Below are positions 9,026-20,040 of a DNA stretch of 64,000 bases, piece after piece. Under the pieces are notes generated by a model. The model saw only the letters and a program-made list of their open reading frames with translations, did no database searches and had not been told where the DNA came from. The position numbers were made by a program, and so were the translations under genes. Origin of the DNA: Pseudomonas azadiae (GTDB lineage: Bacteria; Pseudomonadota; Gammaproteobacteria; Pseudomonadales; Pseudomonadaceae); NCBI RefSeq assembly GCF_019145355.1, contig NZ_JAHSTY010000002.1, forward strand, positions 1,116,001-1,180,000. Reading direction: 5' to 3'. The first letter of the stretch is position 1, and the number at the start of each line of letters is the position of its first letter.

Positions 9026-9026
<1 letters not shown>
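7932..9026 (+). CDS. glpS: Glycerol-type ABC importer ATPase GlpS-like, 364 aa
   Basis: This is one of two ATPases of a CUT1-like importer. It has a Walker A variant GRTLSGKT, the signature LSGGQQQR, Walker B LILFDEP and a C-terminal regulatory OB-like region. The H-loop histidine is not visible: the usual YVTHDQ region reads YATTEPNEA. The partner ATPase (next gene) has the reverse defect, so the pair probably forms a heterodimer with one canonical ATP site. Its stop overlaps the next start (ATGA-type), showing coupling. Gene order S-T-P-Q-U-V matches the rhizobial glycerol importer; the glycerol substrate is inferred from that. Confidence 0.8.
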
Positions 9027-10986
<1,960 letters not shown>

Positions 10987-10996
10987 GGCCGCCAAC

Positions 10997-11797
10997 ATGA
11001 GCAAACGCAAGCTTATTCCGTTACTCATCTACATCCTGTTCCTGCTGGTTCCGATCTACTGGCTGCTGAACATGTCCTTCAAGAGCAACACCGAAATCCT
11101 TGGCGGGCTGACTCTGTTTCCGCAGCACTTCACGCTGGCCAACTACAAGGTGATCTTCACTGACCCGAGCTGGTACACCGGCTACCTCAACTCGCTGTAC
11201 TACGTCAGCCTGAACACGGTGATCTCCCTGAGCGTGGCGCTGCCGGCGGCCTATGCGTTTTCGCGCTACCGCTTCCTTGGCGACAAGCACCTGTTCTTCT
11301 GGCTGTTGACCAACCGCATGGCGCCGCCGGCGGTGTTTCTGCTGCCGTTCTTCCAGCTGTATTCGTCCATCGGCCTGTTCGACACGCACATCGCCGTGGC
11401 CCTGGCGCACTGCCTTTTCAACGTGCCGTTGGCAGTGTGGATCCTGGAAGGCTTCATGTCCGGGGTGCCCAAGGAAATCGACGAAACCGCCTATATCGAC
11501 GGCTACTCGTTTCCCAAGTTCTTCGTGAAGATATTTATCCCGTTGATCGGCTCCGGCATCGGTGTGACCGCGTTTTTCTGCTTCATGTTTTCCTGGGTCG
11601 AACTGCTGCTGGCGCGCACGCTGACCTCGGTCAACGCCAAGCCCATCGCGGCGGTGATGACGCGCACGGTCTCGGCCTCGGGCATTGATTGGGGCGTGCT
11701 GGCGGCGGCGGGGGTGTTGACTATCCTTCCCGGCATGCTGGTGATCTGGTTTGTTCGCAACCACGTGGCCAAGGGCTTTGCCCTGGGCCGGGTCTGA
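10997..11797 (+). CDS. glpQ: ABC importer permease GlpQ-like, 266 aa
   Basis: This is the second permease subunit. It begins MSKRKLIPLLIYILFLLVP, a membrane anchor typical of MalG-like permeases, and carries the coupling loop IDETAYIDGYSFPKFFVKIFIP. It lies ten bases after the first permease gene. Do not confuse it with the glycerophosphodiesterase GlpQ; the name follows the rhizobial glpSTPQUV naming. Confidence 0.82.
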   Translation: MSKRKLIPLLIYILFLLVPIYWLLNMSFKSNTEILGGLTLFPQHFTLANYKVIFTDPSWYTGYLNSLYYVSLNTVISLSVALPAAYAFSRYRFLGDKHLFFWLLTNRMAPPAVFLLPFFQLYSSIGLFDTHIAVALAHCLFNVPLAVWILEGFMSGVPKEIDETAYIDGYSFPKFFVKIFIPLIGSGIGVTAFFCFMFSWVELLLARTLTSVNAKPIAAVMTRTVSASGIDWGVLAAAGVLTILPGMLVIWFVRNHVAKGFALGRV

Positions 11798-11807
11798 GGA
11801 GTCGATG

Positions 11808-12080
11808 ATGGAATGGATGGCCTGGACCACCCCCACTGCGTTGTTCTTTGGCGGCATCGCCCTGATTCTGGCGGGCATGACCACCTGGGAACTGCGCTCG
11901 CCGAGCATTCCTCGGCGCGGTTTTTTACCGATCAGCACCACCCGTGGTGATCGCCTGTTTATCGGTCTTCTCGGCAGCGCCTACCTGCATTTGCTGGTCA
12001 TCGGCGTTACCGACTGGAGCATCTGGGTGGCGTCCGCGCTCTCCCTGGTATGGCTGTTGAGTGTGATGCGTTGGGGCTAG
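11808..12080 (+). CDS. glpU: Small membrane protein GlpU-like (DUF2160), 90 aa
   Basis: This short protein has three hydrophobic segments (about residues 8-25, 49-66 and 69-85) and a conserved-looking MEWMAWT start, resembling the DUF2160 protein that accompanies glycerol-type importers. Two adjacent ATGs exist (11805, 11808). The GAGGAG at 11796-11801 is better spaced from 11808. Its presence between the permeases and the binding protein is the strongest reason for calling the whole operon glycerol-type. Its molecular role is not known to me. Confidence 0.72.
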   Translation: MEWMAWTTPTALFFGGIALILAGMTTWELRSPSIPRRGFLPISTTRGDRLFIGLLGSAYLHLLVIGVTDWSIWVASALSLVWLLSVMRWG

Positions 12081-12092
12081 GTGTGCACACCC

Positions 12093-12191
12093 TGTAGGAG
12101 CGAGCTTGCTCGCGAAATCGTCAACGATAACGCAGTGTTCCTGGTAGCCCGCGGTGTCTTTGAGTTCTTCGCGAGCAAGCTCGCTCCTACA
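12093..12191. repeat. REP doublet inside the importer operon
   Basis: TGTAGGAGCGAGCTTGCTCGCGAA and its complement face each other across about 50 bases. It lies between glpU and glpV, where a hairpin could separate expression of the membrane subunits from the abundant binding protein. An AGGAGGT ribosome site precedes glpV just downstream. Confidence 0.85.
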
Positions 12192-12240
12192 AGGGAGGTG
12201 ACCGCCGATAGTCCCGTATGAAAATAACCAGGAGGTCTCT

Positions 12241-13983
12241 ATGTTGAATAAGAACAATAAGCTGCGACATAGCATTTCATTGGCCGCCGTACTGGCCCTC
12301 AGCGGTTTGAGCGCCACGGCGTGGGCCGATGCGTATGAAGATGCCGCGAAAAAATGGATCGGCAGCGAGTTCAAACCGTCGACCCTGACGGCCGAACAGC
12401 AGTTGGAGGAGTTGAAGTGGTTTATCAAGGCCGCCGAACCCTTCCGTGGGATGAAGATCAACGTGGTGTCGGAAACCCTCACCACCCACGAGTACGAGTC
12501 CAAGGTACTGGCCAAGGCCTTCAGCGAAATCACCGGGATCAAGCTGACCCACGACCTGCTGCAGGAAGGCGACGTGGTGGAAAAGCTGCAAACCCAGATG
12601 CAGTCCGACAAGAACATCTATGACGGCTGGGTCAACGACTCGGACCTGATCGGTACGCACTTTCGTTACGGCAAGACCGAATCCATCACCGACCTGATGG
12701 CCAACGAAGGCAAGGACTTTACCTCGCCGACCCTCGACCTCAAGGATTTTATCGGCCTGTCCTTCACCACCGCGCCGGACGGCAAGATCTACCAATTGCC
12801 CGACCAGCAGTTCGCCAACCTCTACTGGTTCCGTGCCGACTGGTTCGAACGCCCGGAGCTGAAAGCCAAGTTCAAGGAAAAATACGGCTACGACCTCGGC
12901 GTGCCGGTGAACTGGTCGGCCTATGAAGACATCGCCAAGTTCTTCAGCGAAGACGTCAAGGAAATCGACGGCAAACGCATCTACGGGCACATGGACTACG
13001 GCAAAAAAGACCCGTCCCTGGGCTGGCGCTTCACCGATGCCTGGTTCTCCATGGCCGGTGGCGGCGACAAGGGCCTGCCCAACGGCTTGCCGGTGGACGA
13101 GTGGGGCATTCGCGTGGAGAACTGCCATCCGGTCGGCTCCAGCGTGACCCGTGGCGGCGACACCAATGGTCCGGCGGCGGTATTTGCCACGCAGAAATAC
13201 GTGGACTGGATGAAAGCCTATGCGCCGCCGGAAGCGGCGGGCATGACCTTCTCCGAATCCGGCCCGGTGCCGTCCCAGGGCAATATCGCGCAGCAGATCT
13301 TCTGGTACACCGCGTTTACCGCCGACATGGTCAAACCGGGCTTGCCGGTGGTGAACGCCGACGGTACGCCGAAATGGCGCATGGCGCCGTCGCCCGTCGG
13401 ACCTTACTGGGAAAAGGGCATGAAGAAGGGCTATCAGGACGTAGGTTCCTGGACCTTCCTCAAGTCGACCCCCGAGAAACAGAAACTCGCGGCCTGGCTT
13501 TACGCGCAGTTCGTGACCTCCAAAACCGTCTCGCTGAAGAAGACCATCGTCGGCCTGACGCCGATTCGTGAGTCCGACATCAATTCCCAGGCCATGACTG
13601 ACATGGCGCCCAAACTCGGTGGCCTGGTGGAGTTCTACCGCAGCCCGGCCCGGACCGAATGGTCGCCGACCGGCACCAACGTGCCGGACTACCCACGCCT
13701 GGCACAACTGTGGTGGAGCAACATCGCCGCCGCCGCCAGCGGCGAGAAAACCCCGCAGCAGGCCCTGGACAACCTGGCCAAGGAACAGGACGCGATCATG
13801 ACGCGCCTGGAACGCTCCAAGGTGCAACCGGTGTGCGGCCCGAAAATGAACCCCGAGCGTGACGCGCAATACTGGTTCGATCAGCCGGGCGCGCCAAAAC
13901 CGAAACTGGCGAACGAGAAGCCCAAGGGCGAGACCGTGAACTACAACGACCTGCTCAAATCGTGGGAGGCGGCGCGCAAGTAA
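12241..13983 (+). CDS. glpV: Periplasmic substrate-binding protein GlpV-like, 580 aa
   Basis: This is the extracytoplasmic binding protein of the importer. It has a signal peptide (MLNKNNKLRHSISLAAVLAL, cleavage after TAWA) and begins ADAYEDAAKKWIGSEF. At about 580 residues it is much larger than ordinary sugar-binding proteins, which is characteristic of the GlpV group. A strong AGGAGGT site precedes the ATG. A perfect hairpin terminator follows the stop by 18 bases, so this is the last gene of the operon. The substrate is inferred to be glycerol or a similar small polyol from family and gene order only. Confidence 0.82.
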   Translation: MLNKNNKLRHSISLAAVLALSGLSATAWADAYEDAAKKWIGSEFKPSTLTAEQQLEELKWFIKAAEPFRGMKINVVSETLTTHEYESKVLAKAFSEITGIKLTHDLLQEGDVVEKLQTQMQSDKNIYDGWVNDSDLIGTHFRYGKTESITDLMANEGKDFTSPTLDLKDFIGLSFTTAPDGKIYQLPDQQFANLYWFRADWFERPELKAKFKEKYGYDLGVPVNWSAYEDIAKFFSEDVKEIDGKRIYGHMDYGKKDPSLGWRFTDAWFSMAGGGDKGLPNGLPVDEWGIRVENCHPVGSSVTRGGDTNGPAAVFATQKYVDWMKAYAPPEAAGMTFSESGPVPSQGNIAQQIFWYTAFTADMVKPGLPVVNADGTPKWRMAPSPVGPYWEKGMKKGYQDVGSWTFLKSTPEKQKLAAWLYAQFVTSKTVSLKKTIVGLTPIRESDINSQAMTDMAPKLGGLVEFYRSPARTEWSPTGTNVPDYPRLAQLWWSNIAAAASGEKTPQQALDNLAKEQDAIMTRLERSKVQPVCGPKMNPERDAQYWFDQPGAPKPKLANEKPKGETVNYNDLLKSWEAARK

Positions 13984-14001
13984 TTGCATTGAGGGACGGA
14001 C

Positions 14002-14029
14002 AAAACGGCACTCAGGTGCCGTTTTTTTC
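14002..14029 (+). terminator. Rho-independent terminator of the glp-type operon
   Basis: AAAACGGCAC (14002-14011) pairs perfectly with GTGCCGTTTT (14016-14025) across a four-base loop and runs into seven T residues. Confidence 0.9.
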
Positions 14030-14378
14030 GCTTCAAATACTGAAACACAGATCAATTGTGAACACAGATAAAATGTGGGAGCTGGCTTGCCTGCGAATGC
14101 GCAATATCAGCCAGCACTGCTTTCCCTGACACTCCGCTTTCACGAGCAAGTCGCACCGCCGCATACCCTTGGCGCCGCCTGCTCCCCGCATAAACTCCGC
14201 GCCGTATCCCTCGCCTGTGGCAACCCTTACCCATTGCCGCTGATCTACAGCTTCGCAACCCCGATTGAATTTTTTGCCCACTTCAAGGCTCTTCACTCTA
14301 GAAGCGTGTGGTTGAGCGCTCTTGCGTGGCCTCCTTGTGGTGGGGCCTGGTGTATCGGACTTTGCGGAAACTGCCATC
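14030..14378. other. Intergenic stretch with a half REP
   Basis: About 350 bases without a convincing gene. One TGTGGGAGCTGGCTTGCCTGCGA half-element lies near 14074-14097 with no complementary partner close by. The rest is ordinary composition; the HDO-type gene starts at its end with only a weak ribosome site. Confidence 0.6.
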
Positions 14379-15758
14379 ATGACTCTTTTCACAGCGCTGT
14401 CAGGCCAACCGGCCTCCATCTCCCACGCGGGGCCCGGCCATTATCAACGGCTGTATCAGCAGCTCTATGGCGAGGCGCAGGGTGCGCAAGAGGCTGCGCG
14501 GGATTTCCTGCAGGCGCAGTTGGCCCAGGTCGAGGATGCGACCAACGAATTGCCGGACAAGCCCGAGCAACTGCACGCCTGGGTTGAGCAGCGGTGTGCC
14601 GAGGTGGCCCAGGCGTACGCCGAGTACCTGGAGCAACGCCAGCAAGGCCGGCCACGTCGCTACTTCCAGAACAAGGCTCACGCGTTGTATGTATTGCAAC
14701 GTGTGGCGCCGACCAAGCAAGTCGATGGCGCCTGGCTCTACGGCCTGTTGCGCTATTGGCAAGACCCGCGTTTCGATGGCTTGCTCACCACTTACCTTGA
14801 AGAGCTGGGCGACGGCGAAGCCGCGCAGAATCACGTGGTGATCTACCGCAAGTTGCTCAACCAGCACGATGCCGACAGCGACGCCGGCCTGGAAGACGCG
14901 CATTACCTGCAAGGCGCGTTGCAAATGGCGTTGGGCCTGTGCGGCGAAGAGTTCCTGCCGGAGGTGATCGGTTACAACCTGGGCTACGAGCAATTGCCGC
15001 TGCACCTGTTGATCACCTCATACGAGCTGAGCGAGCTGGGCATCGACCCGTATTACTTCACGCTGCATGTGACCATCGACAACGCCAGCAGCGGCCATGC
15101 GTGCAAAGCCGCGCAGTCGGTGCTCAACCTGCTGCCGCTGGGCGAGGGCAGGGCGGAGTTCTACCGCCGCGTGGCCCAAGGCTATCGCCTCAATGACCTG
15201 GGGCCGGGCACAACCGCCATCATCAAGGATTTCAATTTGCACGATGAACTGGTCGCCCTGCTGGAGCGCAAGCGCTCCTACGGCCAGCACATGCATTCCG
15301 ATTACTGCCGCTTCGAAGGCAAGACGGTCAACCAATGGCTGGCCCAGCCGGGACAAATCGGCGCCTTTCTCCAGGCCCTTGAAGACAAAGGCTGGATCAG
15401 GCGCAACCAGGACCCGGGCGAGAGCCGCTTCTGGCAATTGATCGAGGGCGCGGGCGCCGCCATGTTCGGGGTGTTCAGCGGCTATGAGAAACATGTGCTT
15501 CACGACTGGATTGCGGGTGACTGGATCAGCGACCGACGCGTACCGCCGGCTCGTCCGGGCCGTGGCAAAAGCTTACCCCAGGACCCGCACCCGCCGGCCG
15601 ATCCGGACACCCAGGCGCTGGTGGACTCGCTGCGCGGCTTGCCGGATGAACAACAACTCCAAACGCTGATTGCGTGGATGTCCGCCCGCCGTCATTGCAC
15701 CCCGGCCGGGCTGTACGCCACGCGCCGCTTTATCCAATTGCGCGCGCGCCTGCGCTAA
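14379..15758 (+). CDS. Haem-oxygenase-like diiron oxidase family protein, 459 aa
   Basis: The protein resembles the iron-containing redox enzyme family (haem-oxygenase-like diiron oxidases, HDO). Candidate metal ligands are visible in the expected order: EELGDGEAAQNH (Glu141/142, His152), a Glu in SYELSELG (about 216-219) and HVTIDNASSGHA (His230, Asp234, His240). Family members such as UndA and BesC oxidise fatty-acid or amino-acid substrates with O2. A C-terminal extension of about 150 residues follows the catalytic bundle. The start at 14379 (MTLFTALSG) is chosen because upstream codons lack protein character. The stop is 12 bases before the methyltransferase gene, and a carboxylate-amine ligase follows that. 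The substrate is unknown. Confidence 0.75.
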   Translation: MTLFTALSGQPASISHAGPGHYQRLYQQLYGEAQGAQEAARDFLQAQLAQVEDATNELPDKPEQLHAWVEQRCAEVAQAYAEYLEQRQQGRPRRYFQNKAHALYVLQRVAPTKQVDGAWLYGLLRYWQDPRFDGLLTTYLEELGDGEAAQNHVVIYRKLLNQHDADSDAGLEDAHYLQGALQMALGLCGEEFLPEVIGYNLGYEQLPLHLLITSYELSELGIDPYYFTLHVTIDNASSGHACKAAQSVLNLLPLGEGRAEFYRRVAQGYRLNDLGPGTTAIIKDFNLHDELVALLERKRSYGQHMHSDYCRFEGKTVNQWLAQPGQIGAFLQALEDKGWIRRNQDPGESRFWQLIEGAGAAMFGVFSGYEKHVLHDWIAGDWISDRRVPPARPGRGKSLPQDPHPPADPDTQALVDSLRGLPDEQQLQTLIAWMSARRHCTPAGLYATRRFIQLRARLR

Positions 15759-15770
15759 GGAATGTCGTTC

Positions 15771-16715
15771 ATGTCTGCACAACAACTCGCCGATCGCGCC
15801 TTGATCAACCTGGGCCGGGGCCTCAAGGAGAACGGCTACCGGTTCATCACGCCCACGCCCTTGACCCACGAGCGCGTCTTCGGGCGCCAGGCTTCACCGT
15901 TGGCGAACGACCTGCGCGACGTGTTTGGCTGGTCGATGTCCTTTGATGCCGACCTGCTGCCGGCGGCGTTGCGCGAGGAACTGCTGCAAGCCGATGTCGT
16001 TGAAAAACACGACTCGCTGTGGCGCAGCGCAGTGCGCTGGTCGAGCCTGGAAGATCTGTTGTTCGCGCATTCGGCTTACCCGACCACGCAGTCGGATGCG
16101 GTGTTTTTCGGGCCGGACAGCTATCGGTTCGCCCAGGTGATCGAAGCGCATCTGCAGCAGCGCTTCGAGCCCGTGCGCCGCGCGGTGGATATCGGCTGTG
16201 GCGCCGGTGTCGGTGCGCTGGTCATCGCCCGTGCGCGGCACGACGCGCAGGTGCTGGCGGTGGATATAAACCCGCGCGCCCTGCGCATGACCGCAGTTAA
16301 CGCCGAGCTGGCCGGGCTGGGCAACGTCACGGCCTATCACAGCGACGTGCTGGCGAGCGTGGAAGGCGACTTCGACCTGATCGTGGCGAATCCGCCGTAC
16401 ATGAATGACGACCGCCAACGCGCCTATCGCCATGGCGGCGGAGCCTTGGGTGAACAACTGTCGGTGCGTATCGTCAGCGAGTCCCTGGGCCGCCTGGCCT
16501 TGGGGGGCAGCCTGGTGCTGTACACCGGCGTGGCGATTGTCGCGGGAGAAGATCCCTTCCTCGCGGCGGTCAAGCCATTGGTGGGCAGCGATGCGTTCGG
16601 CTGGACCTACCGTGAGCTTGACCCCGACGTGTTTGGTGAAGAGCTGGCAAAACCCGGCTACGAACGCGTGGAAAGGATTGCCGTCGTCGCGCTCACCGTC
16701 ACGCGCCTGCGCTGA
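15771..16715 (+). CDS. Class I SAM methyltransferase with NPPY motif, 314 aa
   Basis: This is an S-adenosylmethionine-dependent methyltransferase. The SAM loop VDIGCGAGVGALVIAR lies near residue 140 and the catalytic LIVANPPYMND near residue 205. The NPPY tetrapeptide is shared with HemK/PrmC-type glutamine-N methyltransferases and with N6-adenine enzymes, so the methyl acceptor is probably a nitrogen. About 130 N-terminal residues precede the catalytic fold and may bind substrate. The ATG at 15771 is better spaced from AAGGA than the one at 15762. It is tightly coupled to the diiron gene before it and the ligase gene six bases after it. Confidence 0.78.
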   Translation: MSAQQLADRALINLGRGLKENGYRFITPTPLTHERVFGRQASPLANDLRDVFGWSMSFDADLLPAALREELLQADVVEKHDSLWRSAVRWSSLEDLLFAHSAYPTTQSDAVFFGPDSYRFAQVIEAHLQQRFEPVRRAVDIGCGAGVGALVIARARHDAQVLAVDINPRALRMTAVNAELAGLGNVTAYHSDVLASVEGDFDLIVANPPYMNDDRQRAYRHGGGALGEQLSVRIVSESLGRLALGGSLVLYTGVAIVAGEDPFLAAVKPLVGSDAFGWTYRELDPDVFGEELAKPGYERVERIAVVALTVTRLR

Positions 16716-16720
16716 CGGTC

Positions 16721-17839
16721 ATGCTCACGTTTGGCATTGAAGAGGAGTACTTCATTACCGACCTGGGCACACGCAGGATGCTCAGCCAACCGTCAAGGGA
16801 GGTGGTGGCGGCCTGTCGCAGTGCCATTGGGGCAGGCTTTGCCTACGAGATGTTCCAGGGCCAGATCGAGGCGGCCTCGCCGGTGTTCCACACCCGCCGC
16901 GAGGCCGCCGATTACCTGGGTGCCGTGCGCCATAACCTGGCGCGCTCCCTGGGCAAGTTTGGACTGGGCATCGTGTGCGCCGGCAGCCATCCCCTGGCGG
17001 CGTGGCGTGAGCAAGTGCCGACGGAGCGCGTTCATTTCCAGCGGTTGTTCGAGGACACCCAGCGCGTAGCACGACGCAGCGTACTCTGTGGGTTGCACGT
17101 GCATGTCGGGGTGCCCGCCACCGTCGACCGTATCGCGGTGATGAATCAGGTCTCGCCCTGGCTGCCATTATTGCTGCTGCTCAGTTGCTCTTCGCCGTTC
17201 TGGGAGGGGGCGCCCACTGGGTTCATGAGTTACCGTCAGACCGCCTGTGATGAATGGCCGCGCATGGGCGTGCCCGAGCATTTTGCCGATTGGGCCGATT
17301 ACCAGCGCTACCTGGCCTTGCTCCAGCACATCGGCGCGATCAAGGCCGACGGCAACGGGTGGTGGGGTGTGCGTCCGTCGGCGCGCTATCCCACCCTGGA
17401 GCTGCGCATCACCGATGCATGCCCAAGACTTGCTGATGCCTTGGCCCTGGCAAGCTTGTTTCGGGTGATGGTCACGCATGCCTGCGCCCTGGATTGTCCA
17501 GGAGCACTGTTCAGCGCCGAGCGCCGCTGGCTGCTCCATGAAAACCGCTGGCAAGCCAAGCGCTATGGCGCGGACGGCACATTCGCCCTGGACGACCTGG
17601 GCAACCTCGGCACCGCCGAACAGTGGTTGCAAGGTGCCCGGCTGGAATTCGCAGCGACGGCCGAGGCCATGGGCGAACCGCATCTGTTCGACGACCTGCA
17701 CCGCTTGCTGCTGGCCGGCAACAGCGCGGTCGATCAACTGCGTGGATACGCCAGCGACCGCAGCGCCGGTACCGATGAACTGAGCAGTCTGCAAAACGTC
17801 GTCGACAGGCTGCTGGCGCAGAGTCGCAGTGACCATTGA
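16721..17839 (+). CDS. YbdK-type carboxylate-amine ligase, 372 aa
   Basis: This is an ATP-grasp-like ligase of the glutamate-cysteine ligase 2 family, which joins a carboxylate to an amine. The diagnostic start FGIEEEYFI is present, followed by a histidine-rich LCGLHVHVGVP and the C-terminal LELRITDACPRLADALALA segment. Length agrees with the family. It lies five bases after the methyltransferase stop, completing a three-gene set. YbdK has weak glutamate-cysteine ligase activity in E. coli, but many relatives act in small-molecule pathways; here the substrate is open. Confidence 0.82.
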   Translation: MLTFGIEEEYFITDLGTRRMLSQPSREVVAACRSAIGAGFAYEMFQGQIEAASPVFHTRREAADYLGAVRHNLARSLGKFGLGIVCAGSHPLAAWREQVPTERVHFQRLFEDTQRVARRSVLCGLHVHVGVPATVDRIAVMNQVSPWLPLLLLLSCSSPFWEGAPTGFMSYRQTACDEWPRMGVPEHFADWADYQRYLALLQHIGAIKADGNGWWGVRPSARYPTLELRITDACPRLADALALASLFRVMVTHACALDCPGALFSAERRWLLHENRWQAKRYGADGTFALDDLGNLGTAEQWLQGARLEFAATAEAMGEPHLFDDLHRLLLAGNSAVDQLRGYASDRSAGTDELSSLQNVVDRLLAQSRSDH

Positions 17840-17920
17840 TCGGTTGCCCGCCACAGCAACGGAACGCTGGCGTCCACGAGGCCCCTTAATTATTGATCCC
17901 TTCCATCTGGAGTGCAGAGC

Positions 17921-19168
17921 ATGCGAGCGATGACCTTCCAAGGCGCCCACAAAGTGCAGGTCGATACGGTACCTGATCCCATCATCGAGCAACCCGACGA
18001 CATCATCCTGCGCGTGACCGCCACCGCCATCTGCGGCTCGGATTTGCACCTGTATCGGGGCAAGATCCCGACGGTGGAGCATGGCGATATCTTCGGCCAC
18101 GAGTTCATGGGCATCGTCGAAGAAACCGGCCCGGCCGTCACGGCGGTGCAGCGCGGCGACCGTGTGGTGATCCCCTTTGTGATTGCCTGTGGCGACTGCT
18201 TTTTCTGTCAAATGCAGCTGTTTGCCGCCTGCGAAACCACCAACGACGGGCGCGGTGCGATTCTCAACAAAAAGGCGATTCCACCGGGGGCGGCGCTGTT
18301 CGGCTACAGCCGCCTGTACGGCGGCATTCCCGGTGGCCAGGCCGAACTGGTGCGGGTGCCAAAGGCCAACGCCGGGCCGTTCAAGGTGCCCGGCACGCTG
18401 GCGGACGAAAAGGTATTGTTTCTCACCGACATCCTGCCCACCGCCTGGCAGGCGGTCATCAACGCGGGCATCGAAAAAGGCTCCAGCGTCGCGATCTACG
18501 GTGCCGGTCCCGTCGGTCTGCTGAGCGCAGCCTGTGCGCAGATGCTGGGCGCCGAACAGATTTTCATGGTCGACGACCATCCCTATCGGCTGGCCTACGC
18601 GCAAAAAATGTATGGCGTAATCCCGATCAATTTTGAACAAGACGATGACCCTGCCGACACGATCATCCGCCAGACGCGCGGCATGCGTGGCGTCGATGGG
18701 GTGGTGGATGCCGTTGGTTTCGAGGCCAAGGGCAGCACCACCGAAACTATCCTCACCACCCTCAAGATCGAAGGCAGCAGCGGCAAGGCCTTGCGCCAAT
18801 GCATCGCCGCCGTGCGCCGCGGCGGGGTGGTGAGCGTGGCCGGGGTGTATGCCGGGTTTATCCACGGCTTTATGTTCGGCGACGCCTTTGACAAGGGCCT
18901 GACGTTCAAGATGGGCCAGACCCATGTGCATCGCTTCCTGCCGGAACTGCTGGAGCATATCGAACTGGGGCACCTGAACCCCGAGGCGATCATCACCCAT
19001 CGCCTGTCCCTGGAGCAGGCGGCGCGGGGGTATGAACTGTTCGACAAGGCCGAAGAGGACTGCCGCAAGGTGATCCTGCTGCCGGGGATGAGCGACCGCC
19101 CGCTGACCGAGCCGTTTGAGGAAGAACTCACACCTGAGCTGCGCATGCAGGGCGTGCCCGGCTTATAA
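17921..19168 (+). CDS. Zinc-dependent alcohol dehydrogenase (MDR), 415 aa
   Basis: This medium-chain dehydrogenase oxidises an alcohol or glutathione adduct with NAD(P). Catalytic zinc ligands are visible in ICGSDLH and GHEFMG. The structural-zinc region is shortened to CGDCFFCQ plus a later Cys. The Rossmann motif is [13 protein letters not shown]. The overall form, including the inserted [27 protein letters not shown] loop, is close to formaldehyde-dehydrogenase-like MDRs. The ATG at 17921 follows TGGAG; the upstream GTG is less likely. It lies 81 bases after the ligase gene and may be part of the same transcript or independent. A REP doublet follows its stop. Confidence 0.82.
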   Translation: MRAMTFQGAHKVQVDTVPDPIIEQPDDIILRVTATAICGSDLHLYRGKIPTVEHGDIFGHEFMGIVEETGPAVTAVQRGDRVVIPFVIACGDCFFCQMQLFAACETTNDGRGAILNKKAIPPGAALFGYSRLYGGIPGGQAELVRVPKANAGPFKVPGTLADEKVLFLTDILPTAWQAVINAGIEKGSSVAIYGAGPVGLLSAACAQMLGAEQIFMVDDHPYRLAYAQKMYGVIPINFEQDDDPADTIIRQTRGMRGVDGVVDAVGFEAKGSTTETILTTLKIEGSSGKALRQCIAAVRRGGVVSVAGVYAGFIHGFMFGDAFDKGLTFKMGQTHVHRFLPELLEHIELGHLNPEAIITHRLSLEQAARGYELFDKAEEDCRKVILLPGMSDRPLTEPFEEELTPELRMQGVPGL

Positions 19169-19172
19169 GCCT

Positions 19173-19304
19173 GTGGTGAGCGGGCTTGCCCCGCGCTGGG
19201 TGGCGAAGCCGCCCCAAACCAGGCGACTCGGTTTTGTCTGTAAATCGGCGGCGACTGTATTAGGGCGGCTTCGCCACCCAGCGCGGGGCGAGCCCGCTCA
19301 CTAC
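19173..19304. repeat. REP doublet, family A copy 2
   Basis: Opens GTGGTGAGCGGGCTTGCCCC and closes GGGCGAGCCCGCTCACTAC, with TGGCGAAGCCGCCCC/GGGCGGCTTCGCCA inner arms. It starts four bases after the dehydrogenase stop and can form a large hairpin there. Confidence 0.9.
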
Positions 19305-19319
19305 AATCAGGGCAGGGAA

Positions 19320-19751
19320 TCAGGCCGCAGCTTGCGGCTGAATGTGCAACTGGCCTTCCACCTCCTTGACCAACCCACTGGCCAGGAACAGCGGCGCAAT
19401 ACGGTTATGCAGTTGCGGCTCGACAAAGGCCTTCACGGTATCCATCACCAACACGCCGTTGAGCGGCAACTCGGCCTTGGCGTACGACAACCAGGCCTTC
19501 TTCAGCATCGCGAGCACGTCACTGCCTGCCGTAGAGGCGAAGCGACGGTGGGCGGGTTTGCCGTCAAAAGTAAAGTTATGCTGATAGGCGTAGCCGCTTT
19601 CATCGCCATTGCTGGCGATGCAGCGGATGCAGGTACACGGGCCGTCACCGAAAGCACTGCGCAGGTAGGCGTTGAAGTCCACCACGGGCTTGAGTGACAG
19701 GCGCTTATCGACCTCGAACAAGTCCCCGGTCATTTTTTCGTCAGTGTCCAA
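19320..19751 (-). CDS. Conserved hypothetical protein, 143 aa
   Basis: A soluble protein beginning MDTDEKMTGDLFEVDKRL, without signal peptide. It holds a CTCIRC cysteine cluster (around residues 39-44) that could bind metal, and a central aromatic stretch ESGYAYQHNFTFDGKPAH. The M at residue 7 (19733) is an alternative start; GAGGA lies directly against the first ATG. It stands alone between a REP doublet and an intergenic stretch. I do not recognise a family. Confidence 0.6.
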   Translation of the reverse strand: MDTDEKMTGDLFEVDKRLSLKPVVDFNAYLRSAFGDGPCTCIRCIASNGDESGYAYQHNFTFDGKPAHRRFASTAGSDVLAMLKKAWLSYAKAELPLNGVLVMDTVKAFVEPQLHNRIAPLFLASGLVKEVEGQLHIQPQAAA

Positions 19752-19868
19752 CGTCCATTCCTCGCAGTGTACGGTCAGTCAAAGGGCGGCACCTTACCAG
19801 CCCGCCGCCCGCTTGTGGGCTACTAGCATAACAATAGATCCAGATAGTCTTTTCCTGTCTTAAAAATC

Positions 19869-19967
19869 GTGGCTACCCTCGACAACCCCAACGACAAAAC
19901 CCTCGCTGACTTCAGCGAAAAGGTCCGCAGCGCCGTGCCCGCCACTGGGGAACTCGCCGGCCTTTGA
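19869..19967 (+). pseudogene. Possible short gene remnant
   Basis: A 32-codon open stretch starting at GTG reads ATLDNPNDKTLADFSEKV and onward to TGA at 19965. The composition looks protein-like, but there is no clear ribosome site, and a half REP begins immediately after (about 19973-20020). It may be the 5' end of a gene whose remainder was lost, or a small protein. The rest of the 19752-20040 gap shows nothing else. Confidence 0.25.
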
Positions 19968-20040
19968 AAGTTGTGCAGATACCTATGCTGCGATCCGACA
20001 AGCCAGCTCCCACAATTGGATTTGCTGCGTGTCAGTGATA

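Noticed and set aside
14030..14378. Possible gene on either strand before the diiron oxidase gene
   Set aside because: The frames run through a half REP and show no ribosome site or domain character.
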